Numbered from the stretch's first letter, positions 1 to 9,060 are shown. The stretch is DNA of 64,000 nucleotides from Eikenella corrodens (GCF_900187105.1 NZ_LT906482.1:434001-498000); one strand, 5' to 3'. Translations and numbers: made by a program. Notes: generated by a model from the letters alone, not told the origin.

Positions 1-26
1 TCAGGTAGCCCCAAAGGCTACCTGAA
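1..26. terminator. Inverted DUS pair at the window edge
   Basis: TCAGGTAGCC at 1-10 faces AGGCTACCTGAA at 15-26, giving a short hairpin. This arrangement recurs after many genes in the window and probably terminates a gene lying to the left. Confidence 0.5.
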
Positions 27-36
27 ACCCACCGCC

Positions 37-705
37 ATGCTCCGCCACGCCCTCATCGCCCTGCAAACCCTCTTCGCTACCCCGCTGCATGCCCGCCATG
101 CCGCCAAAACCGATGCCGCCCTCGCTGCCGCCCTGCAACACAACGGCAGCCAACCAGCCAGCCTCTTCGCCGAGCAGCTAGAAGGCTACCTGAAAACCGC
201 CGAATCCTGGGCCTGCCGTTTCAGCCAAACCCGCGCTGCAGGCCTGATTATCCACAGCAGCGCCGACGGCCGCGTGCGCAGTCTCACCCCGCCGCACAGC
301 CACACCAGCCTGCTCCAAGCCCGCAGCCCAAGCGGCCACACCAGCGTGCAAACCCTGCCCGGCCACATCGAACGCCTGCACACCCTCCGCCTCAACGGCT
401 ACGGCCACGCCTACCTCCTGTTCACCGAGCAGACCAATGGCGACCACACCGAAAAATCCCTCGTCCTCCTCCACTTCGCCGCAGAGCAGCTCCAAGCCCT
501 GCCCATCATCCAAACCGCCCCCGCCGCCGACCCCACCCACCACCTCAACATCGCCTACAGCGGCCAACACACCAACAACTACTTCTTCTATGAGCCCGGC
601 AGCCACACCATCAGCCAGCCGCAAATCAGCAGCCATACCCACACCCCCACCAACCGCCGCCTCAAATACCGCTTCAACGGCCAACTATTCGTGCCGCACA
701 GTTAA
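37..705 (+). CDS. Hypothetical protein, 222 aa
   Basis: I do not recognise this protein. It is Ala- and His-rich, has a weakly hydrophobic N-terminus that might be a poor signal sequence, and shows no catalytic motif. One DUS lies in frame at 183-194 and encodes GYLK near residue 49. The ATG at 37 has no clear Shine-Dalgarno sequence, so the start is uncertain. The gene ends 10 bp before an inverted DUS pair, which supports its being a real transcription unit. The strongly C-biased third positions match those of neighbouring genes. Confidence 0.6.
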   Translation: MLRHALIALQTLFATPLHARHAAKTDAALAAALQHNGSQPASLFAEQLEGYLKTAESWACRFSQTRAAGLIIHSSADGRVRSLTPPHSHTSLLQARSPSGHTSVQTLPGHIERLHTLRLNGYGHAYLLFTEQTNGDHTEKSLVLLHFAAEQLQALPIIQTAPAADPTHHLNIAYSGQHTNNYFFYEPGSHTISQPQISSHTHTPTNRRLKYRFNGQLFVPHS

Positions 706-715
706 ACCAACAATG

Positions 716-753
716 AGGCTACCTGAAAACCGTTCTTCATTTTCAGGTAGCCT
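716..753. terminator. Inverted DUS pair terminator
   Basis: AGGCTACCTGAAAA at 716 pairs with TTTTCAGGTAGCCT ending at 753, and a few T-rich bases follow. It separates the 222-aa gene from tonB. Confidence 0.7.
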
Positions 754-852
754 TAAATCTAGCATTTAAATTCCCCACCCTCTCACATCATTCCGGCCAA
801 GCATTCTTTCGCCTGAAGTACCTGCCACTTTCAGCAAGCAAATAAAAACCAC

Positions 853-881
853 TTGCAAACAAAAATGGTTCGCACTAATAT
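853..881 (+). promoter_or_regulatory. Candidate sigma70 promoter of tonB-exbBD
   Basis: TTGCAA at 853-858 and TAATAT at 876-881 are separated by 17 bp. Transcription would begin about 5 nt before the tonB ATG at 893, so the mRNA would be nearly leaderless. No Shine-Dalgarno sequence precedes that ATG. I could not make out a convincing Fur box, although the system is usually iron-regulated. Confidence 0.4.
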
Positions 882-892
882 GCCGCCCTATC

Positions 893-1849
893 ATGCAAAA
901 CGAAAACCGTCTTTTATCCCCGATTGCGCTCTTATTCGTGATCGCTGCCCATGCCCTGCTGTATTGGCTGTTGATCTCGATTAAGCCGCCGCAACTGCCG
1001 CCCGAACCGCCCGGGCTGAGCTTTGTTGATCTCGGCGAGATTGGCGGCGGGGGCGGGGGCGGCGGTACGGGTGGCGACACCATATCCGAAGACGAGCCAC
1101 CTGCCGGGCCGCCGGAGCAAACCCCGCCCGAAGCGCCCAAACCTGAACAGCCCAAACCGCAGCCGGCCAAGCCCGTGCCGGAACAGCGCGCGCAAATCAA
1201 ACCGGTGGAACGGCAAGACAAACCCGCCGATATCGTTCAGCCCAAACCTGCCGAGCCGAAACCCGAGCCCAAACCGCAGCCTCAAGCGCAACCCCGCCCC
1301 GAACCCCAGCCGCAGGCGCAGCCTGAGCGGTCTATTGCCCCTGCCAACCCCGGTGCAGGCCATAGCGCCAACGCAGGCGGTGGCGGTGGCGGCAAAGGTA
1401 CGCCTTCCGCCGGAGAAGGTGGTGGCAGCGGTGGCGGCAAAGGCACCGGTGTCGGCTCCGGCGAAGGCAGCGGACGCGGCCCCGGTTCCGGCTCCGGCGA
1501 AGGCGGCGGCCACGGCAGCGGGCGTGGTACGGGTAATGGTTCCGGTACCGGCCAAGGAGGTGGCGGCGACAGCGCGCCCACCCACCTTGGCGGCTACCTG
1601 AATAACCCGAAACCGCCCTATCCGAAGCAACTGGAAGAAGAAGGCATCAGCGGCACGGTAAAACTGCGCGTGATGGTGGAAGCCAACGGCAAGCCTTCCA
1701 GCGTGGAAATCGTTTCCGCCTCCCATCCGCTGTTCGGCAGATCAGCAGCCGACACCGTGCGCCAGAGCTATACCTTCGTTCCGGCCAAACGCAACGGCCA
1801 GCCGGTGCGCCAGAGCTATACTTTTACCTTGCGTTTTAAAGCCCCTTAA
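893..1849 (+). CDS. tonB: TonB energy transducer
   Basis: TonB spans the periplasm and passes proton-motive force from ExbB-ExbD in the inner membrane to TonB-dependent outer-membrane receptors for iron and haem. The N-terminal anchor lies at about residues 10-30. A Pro/Glu/Lys-rich spacer covers about 65-150. A glycine-rich spacer covers about 155-225. The C-terminal TonB domain runs from about 232 to 318, with the usual YP....G..G.V.....V...G arrangement. The long Gly/Ser spacer after the Pro-rich one is unusual. A DUS-like sequence encodes GGYLN at the start of the TonB domain. The gene heads a tonB-exbB-exbD operon. Confidence 0.95.
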   Translation: MQNENRLLSPIALLFVIAAHALLYWLLISIKPPQLPPEPPGLSFVDLGEIGGGGGGGGTGGDTISEDEPPAGPPEQTPPEAPKPEQPKPQPAKPVPEQRAQIKPVERQDKPADIVQPKPAEPKPEPKPQPQAQPRPEPQPQAQPERSIAPANPGAGHSANAGGGGGGKGTPSAGEGGGSGGGKGTGVGSGEGSGRGPGSGSGEGGGHGSGRGTGNGSGTGQGGGGDSAPTHLGGYLNNPKPPYPKQLEEEGISGTVKLRVMVEANGKPSSVEIVSASHPLFGRSAADTVRQSYTFVPAKRNGQPVRQSYTFTLRFKAP

Positions 1850-1900
1850 AAACCCAACTAAACTAATTACCCAATCTCATTACCTTATATTAGGAATATC

Positions 1901-2557
1901 ATGAATCTAGGACACGTTTTCGCCCAAGGCGACATTGTATTGATTACCGTATTTCTGCTGCTGTTGCTGATGAGCGTCCTCACCTGGTGGATCATCATCA
2001 TGCGCAGCTTCCGCCTGCACCAAGTGCGCCACGCCAATCGGGGCACGATTGAGTCTGTAGCCACCGTAGCCTCGCTCGATGATATGCTGCGCCTGGCCAA
2101 AGCCCACCCCTCCCCGCTGGCCGACCTCACCGAAGCTGCCATTCAGGCCGCGCGCCAATACCGCGCCAACCCCGCCAGCCAGCTCACCAGCATTCCCTTG
2201 GGCGACTATCTGGTGCAACACATCCGCCATAAAATGGACATTGCCAAACGCGGCCTCAACGGCGGCCTAACCATCCTCGCCTCCGTAGGCGCCACCGCCC
2301 CGTTTATCGGTCTGTTCGGCACGGTGTGGGGCATTTACCACGCGCTGGAAAATATCAGCCAGCAAGGCCAGGTAAACATCGCCACCGTGGCCGGCCCCAT
2401 CGGCGAAGCACTGGTGGCCACCGCCGTCGGCCTGTTTGCCGCCATCCCCGCCGTGCTGGCCTACAACTTCATCGTGTTCGGCAATAAGCAAGTGGTGCAG
2501 GATATGGATGCCTACGCCTACGATTTGCACGTTAAGATTATGAACAATAAGGAGTAA
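1901..2557 (+). CDS. exbB: ExbB proton-channel subunit
   Basis: ExbB is the pentameric scaffold of the TonB motor in the inner membrane (MotA/TolQ/ExbB family). The 218-aa length is typical of neisserial ExbB. Three hydrophobic segments appear near residues 10-35, 120-145 and 165-195. The last two hold the conserved small-residue and Thr-rich pore motifs (GLFGTVWGI and ATAVGLFAAIPAVLAYN). A Shine-Dalgarno sequence (AGGAATATC) precedes the ATG. exbD follows 4 bp downstream, so the two are translated from one message. Confidence 0.95.
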   Translation: MNLGHVFAQGDIVLITVFLLLLLMSVLTWWIIIMRSFRLHQVRHANRGTIESVATVASLDDMLRLAKAHPSPLADLTEAAIQAARQYRANPASQLTSIPLGDYLVQHIRHKMDIAKRGLNGGLTILASVGATAPFIGLFGTVWGIYHALENISQQGQVNIATVAGPIGEALVATAVGLFAAIPAVLAYNFIVFGNKQVVQDMDAYAYDLHVKIMNNKE

Positions 2558-2561
2558 GAGT

Positions 2562-3008
2562 ATGGCCTTCGGTTCGATGAACGGCGGCGACGATTCGCCC
2601 ATGGCCGACATCAACGTTACCCCGCTGGTAGACGTGATGCTCGTGCTGCTGATTGTATTCATGATTACTATGCCGGTGATGACCCACTCCATCCCGCTGG
2701 AACTGCCCACCGCTTCGGCCAAGCAGGTGGCGGAAAACGCCGCCCAGCCCAAAGACCCGCTGCGCATTTCCATTTCTGCCGACGGCAGCTATCACTTGGC
2801 CGAAGGCGAACCGATTACCCTCCAGGCCTTGGAAAGCCAGCTGCAACAGCTGGCCAAAACCAATCCCGATCAAGTGATTGCCATCGCCGCCGATAAAAAC
2901 GCTCAGTTCGACTACGTAGAAAAAGCCCTCAGCGCCGTACGCGACGCCGGCCTGAGCAAAGTTGGCTTCGTTACCGAAGAAAAAGAGCGCACCCAACCAC
3001 AGCAATAA
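2562..3008 (+). CDS. exbD: ExbD proton-channel subunit
   Basis: ExbD is the dimeric partner inside the ExbB pentamer. Its single membrane helix (residues about 20-42) carries the essential aspartate in VTPLVDVMLVLLIVF, Asp24 here. The periplasmic domain follows, and 148 aa is the usual size. AAGGAGTAAGAGT upstream is a good ribosome-binding site. The transcript ends at the hairpin at 3031-3089. Confidence 0.95.
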   Translation: MAFGSMNGGDDSPMADINVTPLVDVMLVLLIVFMITMPVMTHSIPLELPTASAKQVAENAAQPKDPLRISISADGSYHLAEGEPITLQALESQLQQLAKTNPDQVIAIAADKNAQFDYVEKALSAVRDAGLSKVGFVTEEKERTQPQQ

Positions 3009-3030
3009 ACCGCTACCTAGGCCAATAAAA

Positions 3031-3089
3031 AGGCTACCTGAAACTTTAGCCACGCAGAAACTCCGCTGCGTGGCTTTTTCAGGTAGCCT
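3031..3089. terminator. DUS-flanked stem-loop after exbD
   Basis: Inverted DUS copies at 3031 and 3089 enclose a second stem (CCACGCAG with CTGCGTGG). Almost the same 59-bp unit occurs at 54360-54418, so it is a small dispersed repeat as well as a terminator. Confidence 0.75.
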
Positions 3090-3200
3090 TTTGTGCCAAA
3101 TCCTTATAAAATCGGCAACTTGTTTTTTACTTATTCCGGCACGGCAGGCAAGCTGCACACGCCCGCCGCACGGCCGTAATCAAACCATTCCGAGACCAAC

Positions 3201-5984
3201 ATGACCGACTATGCCAAAACCGTAAACCTCTACGAATCCCCCTTCCCCATGCGCGGCAATCTGGCCAAGCGCGAGCCGGCGTGGGTGAAGCAGTGGCAGG
3301 ACGAAAAACGTTATCAGAAGCTGCGCAAAATTGCCGCCGGCCGCCCCAAATTCATCCTGCACGACGGCCCGCCCTATGCCAACGGCGACATCCACATCGG
3401 TCATGCGGTCAATAAAATCCTGAAAGACATTATCATCCGCAGCAAAACGCTGGCGGGCTTCGACGCGCCCTATGTGCCGGGCTGGGACTGCCACGGCCTG
3501 CCGATTGAAGTGATGGTGGAAAAACTGCACGGCAAGGAAATGCCGCCCAGCAAGTTCCGCGAGCTCTGCCGCCAATATGCTGGCGAGCAGATTCTGCGTC
3601 AGAAAAAAGACTTTATCCGCTTGGGCGTGATTGGCGATTGGGAAGACCCCTATCTGACCATGGACTACCAAACCGAAGCCGACACGGTGCGTACGCTGGG
3701 CGAGATTTATAAAGCAGGCTACCTGTATCGCGGCGCCAAGCCCGTGCAGTTCTGCTTGGACTGCGGCTCGTCGCTGGCCGAGGCCGAAGTGGAATACAAA
3801 GACAAAGTATCGCCCGCGATTGATGTGGCGTATCGCTTTAAAGACACCGCCGCGCTGGCCAAAGCTTTCAGGCTACCTGAAATTTCCGGCGAAGCCTTTG
3901 CCGTGATTTGGACCACCACCCCGTGGACCCTGCCCGCCAGCCAAGCCATTTCTGCCGGCGCAGACATCGTGTATCAACTCATCGACACCCCGCGCGGCAA
4001 ACTGGTGCTGGCCAAAGATTTGGCCGAAGCCGCACTGGAGCGCCACGGCTTTTCAGGTAGCCCCGTTCTCGCCGAATGCACCGGCGCGGATTTGGAAAAC
4101 CTGCAAGCCGAACATCCCTTTATCGAACGCGATATCCCCGTTTTAAACGGCGACCACGTCACCACCGAAGCCGGTACCGGCCTCGTGCACACCGCCCCCG
4201 CGCATGGTTTGGAAGACTATTTCGTCTGCAACAAATACGGCATCGAGCTCATCAACCCTGTGAATGCGCAAGGCCGCTATGCCGCCGACACCCCGCGCTT
4301 GGCAGGCATGACCGTGTGGGAAGCCAACCAGCCGATTATCGACTGGCTGCAAGAAAACAACCGCCTGCTCGCCCACAGCAAAATCGAACACAGCTACGCC
4401 CACTGCTGGCGGCACAAAACCCCGCTGATTTACCGTGCCACCGGCCAATGGTTTATCGGCATGGACAAAGCCGGCACAGACGGCAAAACCCTGCGCGACA
4501 AAGCCCTCAAAGCCGTGGACGACACCGAATTCTTCCCCGCCTGGGGACGCGCGCGGCTGGAAGCCATGATTGAAGGCCGCCCCGATTGGGTGGTGAGCCG
4601 CCAGCGTTTCTGGGGCACGCCGATGACCTTCTTCGCCCACAAAGAAACCGGCGAGCTGCACCCCGATTCCGCCGCACTGTTGGAAAAAGTCGCCCTGCTC
4701 ATCGAGAAAAAAGGCATCAACGCCTGGTTTGAGCTGGATAAAGCCGAGCTGCTGTCGCCCGAAGACTGCGAACAATACAACAAACTGCCCGACACCATGG
4801 ACGTGTGGTTCGATTCAGGCAGCACCCACTTCTCCGTGCTGAAACAACGCCCCGAGCTCGCCTGGCCGGCCGATTTGTATTTGGAAGGCAGCGACCAGCA
4901 CCGCGGCTGGTTCCAATCCTCCATGCTCACCGGCTGCGCCACTCTCGGCCGCGCGCCCTACAAACAGCTTCTGACACACGGCTTCGTGGTCGACCAGAAC
5001 GGGCGCAAAATGTCCAAATCCATCGGCAACGTGGTTGCCCCGCAGGAGGTGTATAACGAATTTGGCGCCGACATCCTGCGCCTGTGGGCGGCCGCCACCG
5101 ACTACAGCGGCGAATTGGCGATTTCCAAAGAAATCCTCAAACGCGTAACCGAAAGCTACCGCCGCATCCGCAACACACTGAGCTTCCTGTTTGCCAACCT
5201 CAAAGACTTTAACCCGATTGAAGACGCCGTGCCGCAGGCCGACATGGTGGAAATCGACCGCTACGCCCTCGTGCTGGCGCGCCAGTTGCAGGAAAAAGTT
5301 TCAGGTAGCCACTACCCGCGCTACGCCTTCCACTTCGCCGTGCAGGACATCGTACAGTTCTGCTCCGAAGACCTCGGCGCGTTCTATCTGGATATTCTGA
5401 AAGACCGCCTCTACACCACCAAAAAAGACGGCCACGCCCGCCGCAGCGCGCAAACCGCGCTCTACCACATCACCCGCAGCCTTGTACTCCTGATGTCGCC
5501 CATCCTCTGCTTCACCGCCGAAGAAGCATGGGACATCATCGGCGGCGGCGAAGAAGACAGCGTGCTTTATCACACCATGCACGACTTCCCGCCCATCCCA
5601 GCCGCCGGCGAAGCCGCGCTTGTGGAAAAATGGACACACATCCGCGAAGCCCGCGCTGCCGTTACCGCCGCCATCGAGCCGCTGCGTGCCGACAAAACCG
5701 TTGGTTCCTCATTGCAGGCCGAAGTCGCCCTCACCGCGCCCGAACCGCAATACGGCTACCTGAAAGCGCTCGGCAGCGAACTGCGCTTCGCCATGCTCGT
5801 TTCCAAAATCGAGCTGCAAAAAGGCGATGCGCTCACCGCCGAAGTCCACCCCAGCACCGAGGCCAAATGCGAACGCTGCTGGCACTATGTGGACAGCGTA
5901 GGCAGCGTTGCCGCCCACCCCACACTGTGCGCCCGCTGCGCAGAGAATGTGGACGGCAAAGGTGAAGAGAGGGATTACGCCTAA
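3201..5984 (+). CDS. ileS: Isoleucyl-tRNA synthetase
   Basis: A cytoplasmic class I aminoacyl-tRNA synthetase that charges tRNA-Ile. The HIGH motif is in [14 protein letters not shown] (about residues 53-66), and the KMSKS loop is in [10 protein letters not shown] (about 597-606). The CP1 editing domain lies between them. The C-terminal zinc-binding region has CERCWHY and a second C..C pair, as in bacterial IleS. At 927 aa it is the usual length. At least four DUS copies lie in frame and encode RLPE, SGS or GYLK, at sites outside the catalytic motifs. It stands alone between two terminators. Confidence 0.98.
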   Translation: MTDYAKTVNLYESPFPMRGNLAKREPAWVKQWQDEKRYQKLRKIAAGRPKFILHDGPPYANGDIHIGHAVNKILKDIIIRSKTLAGFDAPYVPGWDCHGLPIEVMVEKLHGKEMPPSKFRELCRQYAGEQILRQKKDFIRLGVIGDWEDPYLTMDYQTEADTVRTLGEIYKAGYLYRGAKPVQFCLDCGSSLAEAEVEYKDKVSPAIDVAYRFKDTAALAKAFRLPEISGEAFAVIWTTTPWTLPASQAISAGADIVYQLIDTPRGKLVLAKDLAEAALERHGFSGSPVLAECTGADLENLQAEHPFIERDIPVLNGDHVTTEAGTGLVHTAPAHGLEDYFVCNKYGIELINPVNAQGRYAADTPRLAGMTVWEANQPIIDWLQENNRLLAHSKIEHSYAHCWRHKTPLIYRATGQWFIGMDKAGTDGKTLRDKALKAVDDTEFFPAWGRARLEAMIEGRPDWVVSRQRFWGTPMTFFAHKETGELHPDSAALLEKVALLIEKKGINAWFELDKAELLSPEDCEQYNKLPDTMDVWFDSGSTHFSVLKQRPELAWPADLYLEGSDQHRGWFQSSMLTGCATLGRAPYKQLLTHGFVVDQNGRKMSKSIGNVVAPQEVYNEFGADILRLWAAATDYSGELAISKEILKRVTESYRRIRNTLSFLFANLKDFNPIEDAVPQADMVEIDRYALVLARQLQEKVSGSHYPRYAFHFAVQDIVQFCSEDLGAFYLDILKDRLYTTKKDGHARRSAQTALYHITRSLVLLMSPILCFTAEEAWDIIGGGEEDSVLYHTMHDFPPIPAAGEAALVEKWTHIREARAAVTAAIEPLRADKTVGSSLQAEVALTAPEPQYGYLKALGSELRFAMLVSKIELQKGDALTAEVHPSTEAKCERCWHYVDSVGSVAAHPTLCARCAENVDGKGEERDYA

Positions 5985-5992
5985 GCCGGTTG

Positions 5993-6080
5993 AGGCTACC
6001 TGAAAGCGTCAGCTTCAACGAAATTAAACTATCCGCAGCAAAAAGGTGGGCATCGTTGCCCACCTTTTTTCAGGTAGCCT
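5993..6080. terminator. Terminator after ileS: perfect hairpin nested in a DUS pair
   Basis: AAAGGTGGGCA...TGCCCACCTTT followed by a T run (about 6039-6070) is a textbook rho-independent terminator. It is nested between inverted DUS copies at 5993 and 6080. Confidence 0.85.
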
Positions 6081-6100
6081 GAAAGCGCATATAGCCGAAA

Positions 6101-6184
6101 TAATGATTTCTTCATATCGGGCGGCGAGCCACAGACAGTACAACCAGTACGATAAGGCGAGCCAACATAGTAGGAAGAAACAAG
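6101..6184 (+). repeat. Correia-like element 1, diverged ends
   Basis: The centre reads CAGACAGTACAA, CC, then AGTACGATAAGGCGAGCC. This is the core of neisserial Correia elements, with its small GTAC/GTAC hairpin. The outer parts (ATTTCTTC.TA and its inverted counterpart near 6168-6181) do not match the usual TATAGTG termini. It lies directly upstream of the gene at 6211. Confidence 0.6.
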
Positions 6185-6210
6185 GATTTGAACGATCAAG
6201 AATCAAACAC

Positions 6211-6891
6211 ATGACAAGCCACCCCTATTTAGACCTGCAACAGGGCAATGTAGAAAACTATTGCATGATGGTGCCCAAAGCAGAAGTGCCGCAATGGTAC
6301 GAGCAAGGCTGGCTGCCGCATTACGCCGTCGGCCTGTCGCGCCGCGAGGCCAACCGTGCCTCTATGGTTTACGGCTTCATGCGCTTCAAGCGCGATGTGC
6401 TGCTGTTTGGCCGCCCCGAATATTTGGCGGACAAATCCCCTATCGGGCGCAAAATTGTTGGTTTCTGCATCCATCTGGGCACTTACGGCATGGGCGGCCC
6501 CGGCTTTTTCGGCCTGCTGCTGGACACAGACGAATACTTGGTTTACACCGCATGGCACGCGGGATACAGCACGCTGCTGGACAACCGCGCAGTAAAAATG
6601 CCCCCATATGGCAACACCGCTACACGCAGTTGGGTTGGCAATTTGAACGGAGCCGAATGGGACGAACTCTCACCCCTGCTCATCGGCTGCGAAATCACTG
6701 ATTGCTCCCTCGCCGAGCACCGCTGCACCCTGCAGCTGCAAAAAGACGGCCAAACCCATTTATTGGAATTCGTACGCCAAGACAACCGCATCCCGAGCAC
6801 CCCTGATCAAAAACCCCGCCTGGCATACGAAGACGGGAAAATCGCCGACTATCTGATGTATCAGCACAAAAATGCTTGGCTGGTGGCTTAG
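6211..6891 (+). CDS. Hypothetical protein, 226 aa
   Basis: I do not recognise this family. The protein is soluble with no signal peptide. It has many aromatic residues and a Gly-rich stretch (GTYGMGGPGFFG) in the middle. I chose the ATG at 6211 (MTSHPYLDLQQ) because an upstream in-frame start would put the Correia-like element inside the coding sequence. No strong Shine-Dalgarno sequence is visible for either start. The gene ends before an inverted DUS terminator and the tRNA-Lys gene. Confidence 0.6.
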   Translation: MTSHPYLDLQQGNVENYCMMVPKAEVPQWYEQGWLPHYAVGLSRREANRASMVYGFMRFKRDVLLFGRPEYLADKSPIGRKIVGFCIHLGTYGMGGPGFFGLLLDTDEYLVYTAWHAGYSTLLDNRAVKMPPYGNTATRSWVGNLNGAEWDELSPLLIGCEITDCSLAEHRCTLQLQKDGQTHLLEFVRQDNRIPSTPDQKPRLAYEDGKIADYLMYQHKNAWLVA

Positions 6892-6921
6892 ATAAGCAGG
6901 GCACATTACTCGCACAATAAA

Positions 6922-6960
6922 AGGCTACCTGAAAACCATTTTTCAATTTTCAGGTAGCCT
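6922..6960. terminator. Inverted DUS pair terminator
   Basis: AGGCTACCTGAAAA and TTTTCAGGTAGCCT form a stem of about 14 bp, followed by TTCC. Confidence 0.7.
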
Positions 6961-7029
6961 TTCCTCTCCCGCCATGCAAACCATGCTTGACAGTCTGTTA
7001 AAGCATTTTTACAATGCACAACATTACAT

Positions 7030-7105
7030 GGGTCGTTAGCTCAGTTGGTAGAGCAGCGGACTCTTAATCCGTTGGTCGAGCGTTCGAGCCGCTCACGACC
7101 CACCA
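7030..7105 (+). tRNA. tRNA-Lys (anticodon CTT)
   Basis: GGGTCGT at 7030 pairs with ACGACCC ending at 7101. The D arm (GCTCAGTTGGTAGAGC), the anticodon stem GCGGA/TCCGT around loop CTCTTAA, and the T arm with GTTCGAG are all present, and CCA is encoded at 7103-7105. The loop gives anticodon CTT, lysine. The 3' part is the insertion site of the element that follows. The element restores the last 48 bp, so the tRNA stays complete. Confidence 0.95.
7058..7105 (+). repeat. Left attachment repeat inside tRNA-Lys
   Basis: These 48 bp, from the anticodon stem to CCA, recur at 11485-11532 with a single mismatch (CCGTTGG here, CCGTAGG there). This is the usual attL/attR pattern of tyrosine integrases that use a tRNA 3' end. 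Confidence 0.9.
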
Positions 7106-7134
7106 GAATAATCAAATCTAATCAGCAATTTAGA

Positions 7135-8193
7135 CTAGATTATTTTACCCTCCAAGGTTTGCGCGTTTGAGACTTTGACAAAACTTTGGAGTAAACCGAT
7201 TCCGGGGGCAATACCGGAATCAATCAATCGGGCGTGTTGTGATAAGTGTTCCGGTGCGAGGTGGGCATACCTCTGCACCATTTCGACACTTTCCCAACCG
7301 CCCATTTCTTTTAGGGCTGCTAGGGGTGTCCCCTGCTGAACGAGCCAGCTTGCCCATGTGTGCCGCAGGTCGTGCCAGCGAAAATCCGTTATCCCCGCTT
7401 TCTCCAACGCCTCACGCCACACACGGCTGCTGATGGATTTAACCCGTGCGCCTTTGCTATGCGTAAACACATAATCGCTGACGCGCGGCCTGTCCATCAA
7501 TACCTGCATGGCGGTGTGGTTGAGCGGTACGCCTATCGCTTTCCCGGCTTTGGCTTGGTCGGGATATATCCAGGCCACCTGCCGCCGTAGGTCTATCTGC
7601 TCCCATTTGAGATTGAGCACGTTGGCCTGTCTCAACCCGGTGGCGAGTGAGAAGATAACCAAATGCTGCATATACGGCAGGCTGTCTAGGGCATTGACCA
7701 GCCGTTGTGCTTCTTCTGGATACAGCCACCTGATGCGTTTCTTGGGCTCTTTGTGGAGTTTGAGCTTGGGGGCTTTGTCCAGCCAGTCCCATTCATTCAC
7801 GCATTTGTTCAGGATGGCGCGTATCAGGGCGAAGTATCTGTTCTTTGTGCTGCTGGAACAGTTCTTCTGATTCACGACTTGATGGATAAAATCGCGGGTC
7901 AGGTCGCTAAGCAGTACGCCGCGCAATTCTGGCAATAGGCGGATTTTGTCTTTGTCTCCGTCTAAGCTTTTCTTGTCTTGGTTTTCCTGCAACCAGCGGA
8001 CACATGCTTCATCCCACAGGTGCTGCGGCTTCTCCCCTAGGTTCTCATCACGCCAAAGCTCGTGCTTCAGTTTATCGTGCAGCTCTTGCGCTGCCCGTTT
8101 GTCCCTCGTGCCAGTAGTGCGTCTAAGTCTTTTGCCGCCTGCTGAGCATATGGATATTTGCCATATCCCGTAGTCGTTGAGATAGATTGACAT
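7135..8193 (-). CDS. int: Tyrosine recombinase (phage integrase)
   Basis: A site-specific recombinase of 352 aa. The N-terminal part fits the arm- and core-binding domains. The C-terminal catalytic part has the first Arg in TGLRQANVLNLKW, the H..R box in HDLRHTWASWLVQQG, and the active-site Tyr in MVQRYAHL. Trp replaces the second His (GGW), a known variation. The gene ends 30 bp from tRNA-Lys, pointing toward its own attachment site, which is the usual arrangement. Its last codons include a candidate arm site (7172-7188). It overlaps the excisionase-like gene upstream. Confidence 0.93.
   Translation of the reverse strand: MSIYLNDYGIWQISICSAGGKRLRRTTGTRDKRAAQELHDKLKHELWRDENLGEKPQHLWDEACVRWLQENQDKKSLDGDKDKIRLLPELRGVLLSDLTRDFIHQVVNQKNCSSSTKNRYFALIRAILNKCVNEWDWLDKAPKLKLHKEPKKRIRWLYPEEAQRLVNALDSLPYMQHLVIFSLATGLRQANVLNLKWEQIDLRRQVAWIYPDQAKAGKAIGVPLNHTAMQVLMDRPRVSDYVFTHSKGARVKSISSRVWREALEKAGITDFRWHDLRHTWASWLVQQGTPLAALKEMGGWESVEMVQRYAHLAPEHLSQHARLIDSGIAPGIGLLQSFVKVSNAQTLEGKII
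7172..7188 (+). promoter_or_regulatory. Candidate integrase arm site, left
   Basis: ACTTTGACAAAACTTTG lies 66 bp inside the left repeat and within the 3' end of int. It matches 16 of 17 bases at 11382-11398 in the same orientation near the other end. Arm-type binding is inferred only from position and repetition. Confidence 0.4.
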
Positions 8194-8396
8194 TTTTCTT
8201 TACTCCTTCTGCCAATCACCGCTTGCTCGCGTTCATTTTGCTTCGCGGCGATGTAGTTTTCAAGTGCGGATTCGGTAATGACCCATGCCCTGCCCGCTTT
8301 GAATGCCATGATTTCCCCGGCCTTGCACATCTGCCGGATGGAGACGGGGTGGCATTTCAAGATGTCGGCCGCCTCGTGGATGTTGTAGGTTTGCAT
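8067..8396 (-). CDS. Helix-turn-helix protein, excisionase-like
   Basis: The first 55 residues (IHEAADILKCHPVSIRQMCK, then a wing and AWVITESALENY) match the MerR/excisionase-type winged helix used by phage Xis and directionality factors. The rest (to 109 aa) overlaps the start of int by 127 bp in another frame and has no recognisable motif, so the functional part is probably the N-terminus. Such proteins bend att DNA and bias the integrase toward excision. The location directly before int supports that role. Confidence 0.7.
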   Translation of the reverse strand: MQTYNIHEAADILKCHPVSIRQMCKAGEIMAFKAGRAWVITESALENYIAAKQNEREQAVIGRRSKEKCQSISTTTGYGKYPYAQQAAKDLDALLARGTNGQRKSCTIN

Positions 8397-8409
8397 GATG
8401 TTCCCCTGC

Positions 8410-8769
8410 TTAAATAATAATCTTGATGATGGACTGCTCGCCGTCCACTTCTTCCAGCCCGTCTAATTCCTGAAGCCCTTGCATGGCTACCTCGTATAGG
8501 ATCTGGCTAAGGTTCTCACGGGTTACGCCTTCGCTCGTTATCCGTGCTTCGCGGATTTCGTACTCCGGCTTGTCGTGTATCTTCAGCCAAATCTCGAAGC
8601 GGTATTTGCGCGGCTTGTCGAAGATGCGCTTGCGTTTCACGGGGTCGGCGAAGTCGCCGAACATCTCGGCGGTCTCCTGGAATTCGCGGTAGGTATCTGC
8701 ACCCACCAGCGGGAAGGTGCAGTAGCCGCGATAGGGTTTAGACGGTTTCTTTTTCCTGCTACGGCTCAC
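8410..8769 (-). CDS. Hypothetical phage-type protein, 119 aa
   Basis: I do not recognise this. The N-terminus is very basic (SRSRKKKPSKPYRG) and the C-terminus is acidic, ending in IIKIII. It resembles small accessory proteins of prophages without a diagnostic motif. It lies 13 bp upstream of the excisionase-like gene on the same strand and downstream of a rho-independent terminator, so it starts the int transcription unit. Confidence 0.6.
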   Translation of the reverse strand: MSRSRKKKPSKPYRGYCTFPLVGADTYREFQETAEMFGDFADPVKRKRIFDKPRKYRFEIWLKIHDKPEYEIREARITSEGVTRENLSQILYEVAMQGLQELDGLEEVDGEQSIIKIII

Positions 8770-8780
8770 GGCTTAATCTC

Positions 8781-8805
8781 CAAAATCAAAACCGCCCGAA
8801 GGCGG
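8781..8805 (-). terminator. Rho-independent terminator
   Basis: Read on the minus strand, CCGCCTTCGGGCGG is followed by TTTTGATTTT: a 5-bp GC stem, a tetraloop and a T tract. It ends the fragment gene at 8812 before the 119-aa gene. Confidence 0.85.
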
Positions 8806-8811
8806 CCTAGA

Positions 8812-9060
8812 TTACTCTCCAACTGCTTCATAAGTTTGCTCAAAAATATCCGGTTTGCACGGATATAGTTCCCCATGGATTCCGCGAATAATCCAATCTC
8901 CCTGACTGGCTGTCATAACTCCTTCCAGCGTATTGATTTTGGCAAACAACTCTCCTTCTGCAGTTTGCTCAATCATAATCTGCTCAATAAAACCGGGGAT
9001 ATGAGTACGGATATTTTTGTGGGTTAACTGCCATGCTTGGATGACAACTGGTTTTTTGAC
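8812..9060 (-). pseudogene. 5'-truncated phage protein (PGDYI-like)
   Basis: The minus strand reads VKKPVVIQAWQLTHKN at the 5' side and ASQGDWIIRGIHGELYPCKP near the 3' side, ending at a stop at 8812-8814. Small phage proteins with a KKPVVIxA start and a GDWIIRG.GE.YPCKPDIF core are common in prophages. The usual ATG before KKPVVI is missing: the codon is GTC at 9058-9060, and no in-frame start lies just upstream. The 5' end therefore seems to have been lost at a junction with the divergent gene at 9041. Confidence 0.55.

Noticed and set aside
178-684. Long minus-strand open frame opposite the first gene
   Set aside because: Its Gly/Val/Ala-rich composition is typical of the shadow of a GC-rich gene, and it has no start signal.
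1040-1070. Phase-variable poly-G tract in tonB
   Set aside because: G runs are at most five and are interrupted by C, too short for the usual slippage switching.
932-1726. 264-codon minus-strand frame opposite tonB
   Set aside because: It mirrors the Pro- and Gly-rich codons of tonB. The tonB frame has domain evidence and this one has none.
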